26,787 nucleotides of DNA from Ruminococcus sp. UBA3767. GTDB lineage: Bacteria; Bacillota; Clostridia; Oscillospirales; Ruminococcaceae. This document shows, in pieces, positions 22,986 to 26,787 of this stretch. Every line of letters begins with the position of its first letter. The first letter of the stretch is position 1. A model generated the notes under the pieces. That model made no database searches and was not told where the DNA came from. It worked only from the letters and a program-made list of their open reading frames with translations. The position numbers and the translations under genes are program-made. The stretch covers positions 1-26,787 of the forward strand of contig DFFV01000105.1 in assembly GCA_002371625.1 (NCBI GenBank), in the 5' to 3' direction.

Positions 22986-23214
22986 GGTTTATATTAATTT
23001 TTTGTTACATTGAACAACTTTGACTTGTCAATTTGTCTAATGCGTTTACCATTAATTAACCCTGCTTAACAATAAAAGAATTCCTGCACTATAAGCAGCT
23101 TTGTTCGGACATATTCTCTTGTTCATTTTGCACATAGTTCTTAAACAGTCTGTTTTTGCTGTTTTCACCGCCGCACGTTTATTGACCGCATCTTTTCGGT
23201 GAAAACTATCTGAG
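22986..23214. other. Intergenic stretch with one long inverted repeat
   Basis: No gene is supported in these about 230 bases between the first HPr-like promoter and the terminator of the second. The only clear structure is GTTTTCACCG (23161-23170) repeated inverted as CGGTGAAAAC (23197-23206), perfect 10-bp arms with a 26-base centre. No promoter or tRNA-like fold was found. Confidence 0.6.
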
Positions 23215-23243
23215 AAAAAACAGGCTTGCTTTTAACAAACCTG
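23215..23243 (-). terminator. Intrinsic terminator of HPr-like paralog 2
   Basis: On the minus strand CAGGTTTG pairs with CAAGCCTG (one U-G) around TTAAAAG and is followed by TTTTTT. It lies about 150 bases beyond the stop at 23389, leaving an unusually long, structured 3' UTR. Confidence 0.82.
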
Positions 23244-23256
23244 CTTTTCTTATTAT

Positions 23257-23334
23257 ACGGGATAATCTCCCGTTAGTTGCGCGAACAGGGCTTTCGCCCA
23301 AAGCATTTCATACGGTTAACGTACCGTGGTGAAA
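23257..23334 (-). other. Three consecutive hairpins in the 3' UTR of HPr-like paralog 2
   Basis: ACGGGA/TCCCGT (23257-23273), GGGC/GCCC with a GAAA tetraloop on the minus strand (23288-23299), and TTTCA-ACGGT/ACCGT-TGAAA (23306-23334) follow one another before the terminator. It resembles a structured RNA element, but I do not recognise it as a known class. Confidence 0.5.
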
Positions 23335-23388
23335 GTCTTGATGCCTTTTATTTATCTCAGGTCATCGTTCACAGTTTGTTGGATCAGC

Positions 23389-23619
23389 TTAGTCTGCGAT
23401 GTACTTCTGGATCTGAGCAAAGAACTTGTCAGCATCATCAGTGTGAGCAGTAAGCTGGATCGGCTTTGTCAGATCAAGACTGAAGATACCCATGATAGAC
23501 TTTGCATCTACTGCGTATCTGCCAGAAGCAAGATCCACGTCAAAATCGTAATTAGATACGATACTAACGAAATCCTTAACCGCTGAGATGGAATCCAACA
23601 TTACATTTGTCTTTTTCAT
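23389..23619 (-). CDS. HPr-like protein lacking the His15 phosphorylation site (paralog 2)
   Basis: 76-residue HPr-fold protein. AKSIMGIFSL is nearly identical to the HPr Ser46 region, with Ser41 at the Ser46 position. By ungapped count the His15 position holds Ser10 (LDSISAV), the same substitution as the neighbouring paralog. The region between, NYDFDVDL, matches HPr KYDADVNL well. A PTS donor role is therefore unlikely and a Crh-like regulatory role more plausible. AGGAGG lies 8 bases before ATG. A near-consensus promoter divergent from mtaB precedes it, with a purine-rich 78-base leader. The 3' UTR is long and structured. Confidence 0.82.
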   Translation of the reverse strand: MKKTNVMLDSISAVKDFVSIVSNYDFDVDLASGRYAVDAKSIMGIFSLDLTKPIQLTAHTDDADKFFAQIQKYIAD

Positions 23620-23646
23620 AAACCGTTCCTCCTTTTAACCGTTTGT

Positions 23647-23696
23647 AAGACTTTCGTCTTTCCCTTTCTTTCCGCAGGTCTTCTTTTCTCTCCTGC
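23647..23696 (-). other. Leader hairpins of HPr-like paralog 2
   Basis: AAGAC/GTCTT closes a GAAA loop on the minus strand (23647-23660), and GCAGG/CCTGC (23674-23696) forms a second short stem. The leader between is strongly purine-rich. These may affect mRNA stability; no known riboswitch is recognised. Confidence 0.4.
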
Positions 23697-23703
23697 AACT
23701 CCC

Positions 23704-23731
23704 ATTATACGCAACTTTCCGTGTTTGTCAA
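23704..23731 (-). promoter_or_regulatory. Promoter of HPr-like paralog 2, with A/T UP-like tract
   Basis: On the minus strand TTGACA (23726-23731), a 16-base spacer and TATAAT (23704-23709). Both hexamers are perfect. The 14-base T run on this strand starts 11 bases upstream of the -35, as an UP element would. Confidence 0.85.
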
Positions 23732-23738
23732 CTGAAAT

Positions 23739-23767
23739 TTGCAAAAAAAAAAAAAATATGGTACAAT
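23739..23767 (+). promoter_or_regulatory. Promoter of mtaB with a 14-A homopolymer in the spacer
   Basis: TTGCAA (23739-23744), a 17-base spacer and TACAAT (23762-23767), with extended -10 TGG. The run of 14 A (23743-23756) makes up most of the spacer. It is divergent from and only 7 bases away from the -35 of the HPr-like promoter. Confidence 0.68.
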
Positions 23768-23807
23768 AATCAAAGGCAACAAAAGACACCAAAGATTTAT
23801 GTGCAAA

Positions 23808-23843
23808 GTGCACAATGAAATTATGTCCAGTTTGTGCACAATG
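23808..23843 (+). repeat. Direct repeat GTGCACAATG in the mtaB leader
   Basis: GTGCACAATG occurs at 23808-23817 and 23834-23843, 26 bases apart; the second is part of the palindrome TTGTGCACAA (23832-23841). It lies between the mtaB promoter and its ribosome binding site. Confidence 0.5.
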
Positions 23844-23866
23844 TCGATTTTAGAGGAACGGATAAA

Positions 23867-25165
23867 ATGAGGATATACTACTGCACCTTCGGCTGCAAGG
23901 TGAACCAATATGAAACGGAAAATCTGCGGCAAAAGCTCGCAGCAGACGGCTTTGAGAGCGTTGATGCGATGAGTGACGCTGACATTTTCATTATAAACAC
24001 CTGTACGGTCACTGCGCAGTCGGACAAAAAGCTGATGCAGACGCTGCGGCGCATGAAAAAGGAAGCTCCGCAGGCAATAACAGTCCTTACGGGCTGCTTT
24101 TCGCAGGCTTTCCCGGAGCGTGCAAGGGCACTTGAGGAATGTGACATAGTTACGGGCACTTCAAAAGAGCGTATCCCGCAGCTTATAAAGGAATTTCTTG
24201 AAAACAGGAGCAGGCTGTTCAGCATTGAAAAGCACAGCAGGGGCGAGAGCTTTGCCCCGATGAAAAACAAGCCTTCGGGCGCAAAAACACGGGCTTTTGT
24301 GAAGATACAGGACGGCTGCGACCAATACTGCACATACTGCATAATCCCTTATGCAAGGGGACACATACGCTCAAAGCCACTGGGCGACATCACCGAGGAG
24401 ATAAACGCACTTGCGCAGGGCGGCTACAAGGAAGTCGTACTGACGGGGATAAACCTTTGCTGCTACGGAAAGGACTTTGATGAGGACATACGGCTGGCGG
24501 ACGCTGTTGAGGCTGCCTGCTCGGCAGAAGGGATAGAGCGTGTGCGGCTAAGCTCGATGGAGCCGGAAATGATAAGTGATGAGGACATCGGGCGGCTGAA
24601 GATGCAGGAAAAGCTATGCCCGCAATTTCATCTTTCGCTGCAAAGCGGCTGCGATTCGACACTTAAAAGAATGAACCGCAAATACACCTGCGAGGAGTAC
24701 GAACGGCTCTGCGCAAAGCTGAGAGCCGCATTTGAGGACTGCGTGATAACGACCGACATAATGGTCGGGTTTGCAGGCGAAACACAGGAGGATTTTGAGC
24801 AGACGCTAAAATTCGTTGAGAAGATAGGCTTTGAAAAGGTGCATATTTTCCCATACTCCGTGCGTGAGGGTACGGCAGCGGCAAAATTCGGCGGACAGAT
24901 AGACAGGGCGGAAAAGCTGCGCAGGTGCGAAAGGCTCGAACAGGTTTGCAGCGGAATAAGAAAATGCTGGCTCGATTCGCTTTGCGGAAAAACGGTAAGC
25001 GTGCTTTTTGAAAAGGAAAAGGGCGACGGCTGGCACAGAGGCTACACAAAAAACTACACGCCCGTAAAGGTCAGGGCTGACGGCGAAAGCTCGTGGCGGT
25101 GGCAGACGAAAAACGTCCGTATCACGGGCGTTGACGGCGACAGCTGCACCGCAGAGATCATATAG
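23867..25165 (+). CDS. mtaB: tRNA t6A37 C2-methylthiotransferase MtaB
   Basis: 432-residue radical-SAM enzyme converting t6A to ms2t6A at position 37 of tRNAs decoding ANN codons. The N-terminal UPF0004 domain supplies the auxiliary [4Fe-4S] cysteines C10 (TFGCKVNQYE), C46 (NTCTVT) and C77 (TGCFSQ). The radical-SAM cluster motif CxxxCxxC is GCDQYCTYCIIPYARG, C151, C155 and C158. A TRAM-like C-terminal domain follows from about 365. The TFGCKVNQ variant distinguishes MtaB from MiaB and RimO. I chose ATG 23867, with GAGG 10 bases upstream; an in-frame ATG at 23834 lies within the leader repeat and lacks a ribosome binding site. Confidence 0.94.
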   Translation: MRIYYCTFGCKVNQYETENLRQKLAADGFESVDAMSDADIFIINTCTVTAQSDKKLMQTLRRMKKEAPQAITVLTGCFSQAFPERARALEECDIVTGTSKERIPQLIKEFLENRSRLFSIEKHSRGESFAPMKNKPSGAKTRAFVKIQDGCDQYCTYCIIPYARGHIRSKPLGDITEEINALAQGGYKEVVLTGINLCCYGKDFDEDIRLADAVEAACSAEGIERVRLSSMEPEMISDEDIGRLKMQEKLCPQFHLSLQSGCDSTLKRMNRKYTCEEYERLCAKLRAAFEDCVITTDIMVGFAGETQEDFEQTLKFVEKIGFEKVHIFPYSVREGTAAAKFGGQIDRAEKLRRCERLEQVCSGIRKCWLDSLCGKTVSVLFEKEKGDGWHRGYTKNYTPVKVRADGESSWRWQTKNVRITGVDGDSCTAEII

Positions 25166-25176
25166 TCGTTTTACAC

Positions 25177-25205
25177 TTGCAAAATTCGGCAAATGGTGGT
25201 ATAAT
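25177..25205 (+). promoter_or_regulatory. Promoter of the Thr-rich lipoprotein gene
   Basis: TTGCAA (25177-25182), an exact 17-base spacer and TATAAT (25200-25205), with extended -10 TGG. It begins 12 bases after the mtaB stop, so the lipoprotein has its own start of transcription. Confidence 0.8.
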
Positions 25206-25243
25206 ATACAAAAAGCTGAACCCGAAAAGAAAGGCGGGATATT

Positions 25244-25969
25244 ATGAAAAAGAGATTTTTAGCGGCGGTGCTTGCGCTGGCTATGGCAACTGCTTGTATG
25301 ACTGCCTGCGGCGGTGAGAACAAGACCGAGGACAAGCAGCAGACCACGACCACAACGACCGAAGAGACGACAACCACCACAACAAAAAATGAACCGGATG
25401 ATATAGTTTCAATCACGACACTGAAAGTAACCACAACAAAGAATAATGCAGGACCACCGCCTTCCGAAATACCGCAGGACGTTAACCCCGGTCAATGGCA
25501 CGAGGACAGCGAGACCACAACGACAACGACCAAAAAAGCCACTACAACGACCACGACCACTAAGGCAAAGACTACGACCAAGCCAAAGACCACAACGACC
25601 AAAGCAAAGACCAAGGCGACAACAAAAGCCACGACCACCAAAGCAGACCTGAAAGCTGCCGCTGAAGCCGCATTCGCAAAGGTCAAAAAGACAGCTAAAG
25701 AATATGGGTGGATCATTACAGAAACGTCAGTCAGCCGCAGCACTGATACGCAATATGGAATCTATTACAGAGTCGAACTGACGACCGATAAAAACATGTG
25801 GGGAGAATATACGATAAAGGCAGAGTCTCTTAACGGAAAAGTCTCGCTACAAGACAGTGAACTTCCAATGGGCGTAAAAACAAAAGACTACGATAGTTTT
25901 TCAATAACATACGGCATCGATGTCTCTGTCAATTTCTTTAAAGAAAACGGCGTCAAGAAAAAACAATGA
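25244..25969 (+). CDS. Thr-rich stalk lipoprotein, unknown function
   Basis: 241-residue surface lipoprotein. The signal peptide (MKKRFLAAVLALAMATAC then MTAC) gives lipidation at Cys22, or possibly Cys18. Residues about 34-140 are a Thr/Lys low-complexity stalk with long Thr runs (ETTTTTTK, KATTTTTTTK), typical of Ruminococcus surface proteins and likely O-glycosylated or extended. The C-terminal about 100 residues form a small soluble domain (AFAKVKKTAKEYGWIITETS ... YYRVELTTD) with no motif I recognise. AAAGGCGGGA precedes the ATG, and an own promoter and terminator make it monocistronic. Confidence 0.82.
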   Translation: MKKRFLAAVLALAMATACMTACGGENKTEDKQQTTTTTTEETTTTTTKNEPDDIVSITTLKVTTTKNNAGPPPSEIPQDVNPGQWHEDSETTTTTTKKATTTTTTTKAKTTTKPKTTTTKAKTKATTKATTTKADLKAAAEAAFAKVKKTAKEYGWIITETSVSRSTDTQYGIYYRVELTTDKNMWGEYTIKAESLNGKVSLQDSELPMGVKTKDYDSFSITYGIDVSVNFFKENGVKKKQ

Positions 25970-25981
25970 CTCATATTTTAG

Positions 25982-26008
25982 AACCGCTCTTTCACAGGGC
26001 GGTTTTTT
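25982..26008 (+). terminator. Terminator of the Thr-rich lipoprotein gene
   Basis: AACCGCTC pairs with GGGCGGTT (one U-G) around TTTCACA, followed by a run of six T. It begins 12 bases past the stop. Confidence 0.87.
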
Positions 26009-26045
26009 GATGTCCGAATTTCTCTCTTTGATAACAACTTGTTCA

Positions 26046-26075
26046 TTGACAAAACACTACATAATGGTGTATAAT
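26046..26075 (+). promoter_or_regulatory. Promoter of purL
   Basis: TTGACA (26046-26051), an 18-base spacer and TATAAT (26070-26075), both perfect hexamers. The leader is only about 23 bases, so no purine riboswitch fits between promoter and gene. Confidence 0.82.
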
Positions 26076-26104
26076 TAGTGTATCTATTTAAAGGAGATGT
26101 GGTC

Positions 26105-26787
26105 ATGTCTGTATACAGAATATATGTTGAAAAAAAGCCCGAATATGCTGTTGAAGCAACTTCGCTCATCAATGGCATAAAATCCGCTCTCGGTCTTTCG
26201 GGACTGGAGGGACTGCGTGTCATCAACCGATACGATGCCCAGGGACTCTCAAAGGAAGATTTTGCGCTGGCTGCGCCTGTTGTATTTTCAGAGCCTGCGG
26301 TAGATATCACTTACGATCACCTGCCCGAGCTGAGAGATAATGATTTCGTTTTTGCTGTTGAGTTCCTGCCGGGACAGTTCGATCAGCGTGCGGATTCATG
26401 TGCGCAGTGTATATCACTGCTGACGGGAGGAAAAAGACCTGCTGTAAGATCGGCAACGATATACATAGTTACGGGAAACCTTTCAGATGAGGAGATAGCT
26501 CAGATAAAAAGCTATATGATAAACCCCGTTGAATCAAGAGAGGCAAGCCTTGAAACATTTGAAACGCTCGATGTTCAGTACACTATCCCAACAACTGTTG
26601 AAACGGTGGACGGCTTTATCTATTCGACAGACGATGACCTTAAAGCAATGATAGATGAGCTGGGACTTGCAATGGATCTTGATGATATCCGCTTCTGCCG
26701 TGATTATTTCAGGGACAGCGAAAAGCGCAACCCGACTATAACCGAGATAAGAATGATAGACACCTACTGGTCGGATCACTGCCGCCA
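26105..26787 (+). CDS. purL: Phosphoribosylformylglycinamidine synthase (PurL), 5' part only
   Basis: Partial gene: 227 codons are present and it runs off the right edge. Purine biosynthesis step 4, FGAR plus glutamine to FGAM. The N-terminal region shows FLPGQFDQRADSCAQCISLL (about 96-115) and near the edge ITEIRMIDTYWSDHCR, a strong signature of the long single-chain clostridial-type FGAM synthase (about 1,200 residues), rather than the short PurL with separate PurS and PurQ. AAGGAG lies 8 bases before ATG. It has its own promoter and is not preceded by other pur genes. Nothing can be said of the glutaminase end. Confidence 0.9.
   Translation, partial: MSVYRIYVEKKPEYAVEATSLINGIKSALGLSGLEGLRVINRYDAQGLSKEDFALAAPVVFSEPAVDITYDHLPELRDNDFVFAVEFLPGQFDQRADSCAQCISLLTGGKRPAVRSATIYIVTGNLSDEEIAQIKSYMINPVESREASLETFETLDVQYTIPTTVETVDGFIYSTDDDLKAMIDELGLAMDLDDIRFCRDYFRDSEKRNPTITEIRMIDTYWSDHCR

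Noticed and set aside
23244..23388. Known riboswitch or 6S RNA in the structured region
   Set aside because: The hairpins do not match any class I can recall, and the position after a stop codon fits a 3' UTR better.
25492..25743. Minus-strand open frame rich in Val opposite the Thr stalk
   Set aside because: It is the mirror of the Thr-codon repeats; there is no ribosome binding site, and the plus-strand gene has a signal peptide, promoter and terminator.
26008..26104. Purine (guanine) riboswitch or classic PurR box upstream of purL
   Set aside because: The predicted leader is only about 23 bases and no riboswitch core is visible; the CCGAAT nearby is too short a match to a PurBox.

Overview
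The window looks like a chromosome segment from a low-to-mid GC Firmicute of the Ruminococcus / Oscillospiraceae type. The evidence is the gene content: an IspH-S1 fusion, a Cmk-PlsC fusion, a Thr-stalk lipoprotein, a clostridial-type long PurL, HPr-like proteins, and strong SigA-type promoters with AGGAGG-like ribosome binding sites. No tRNA, rRNA, CRISPR array, insertion sequence or prophage was seen. Nearly all of it is housekeeping DNA. The unusual material is one pseudoenzyme, a repeat-rich intergenic region and a pair of modified HPr paralogs.

Layout, left part (1-15.1 kb, all on the minus strand, so read right to left). A perfect-consensus promoter at about 15.1 kb starts tepA (ClpP-like membrane-associated protease) and then uppP (undecaprenyl-PP phosphatase), followed by a hairpin terminator. 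Next comes a tightly packed run: ftsK, a secreted ComEC-like metallo-beta-lactamase hydrolase, DUF3006, a MurR/RpiR regulator, a BaiN-type flavoprotein, cmk-plsC and ispH-rpsA. Gaps are 34 bp or less and several starts and stops overlap or abut. A GNRA-loop terminator closes this run. A class A penicillin-binding protein with its own promoter follows, then an RlmL/YpsC-type RNA methyltransferase. The shared theme is envelope growth (peptidoglycan, lipid carrier, phospholipid and isoprenoid supply), chromosome segregation and translation.

Middle (15.1-20.1 kb, minus). A promoter at 19.7 kb drives rlmB, an 833-residue membrane protein that I read as a catalytically dead P1B-type ATPase with a long acidic N-terminal extension, and a lipoprotein, closed by a strong hairpin terminator. 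Upstream lies a 93-residue tail-anchored small protein. Its roughly 530-bp upstream region carries at least six exact TTTTCAACA / TGTTGAAAA elements, several paired as 10-bp inverted repeats, plus other palindromes.

Right part (20.6-26.8 kb). A DUF6062 Cys/His protein (minus) diverges from an Imm1-like protein and an 8-oxoguanine DNA glycosylase (plus). Two small HPr-like genes (minus) follow; both have Ser where HPr has the catalytic His15 and both keep the Ser46 region. The second diverges from mtaB (plus) across promoters that share a 14-A tract. A Thr-rich lipoprotein gene and the 5' part of purL (running off the window) complete the plus-strand set.

Motif matching was done by eye. Family names are recognition-based and were not confirmed by any search.
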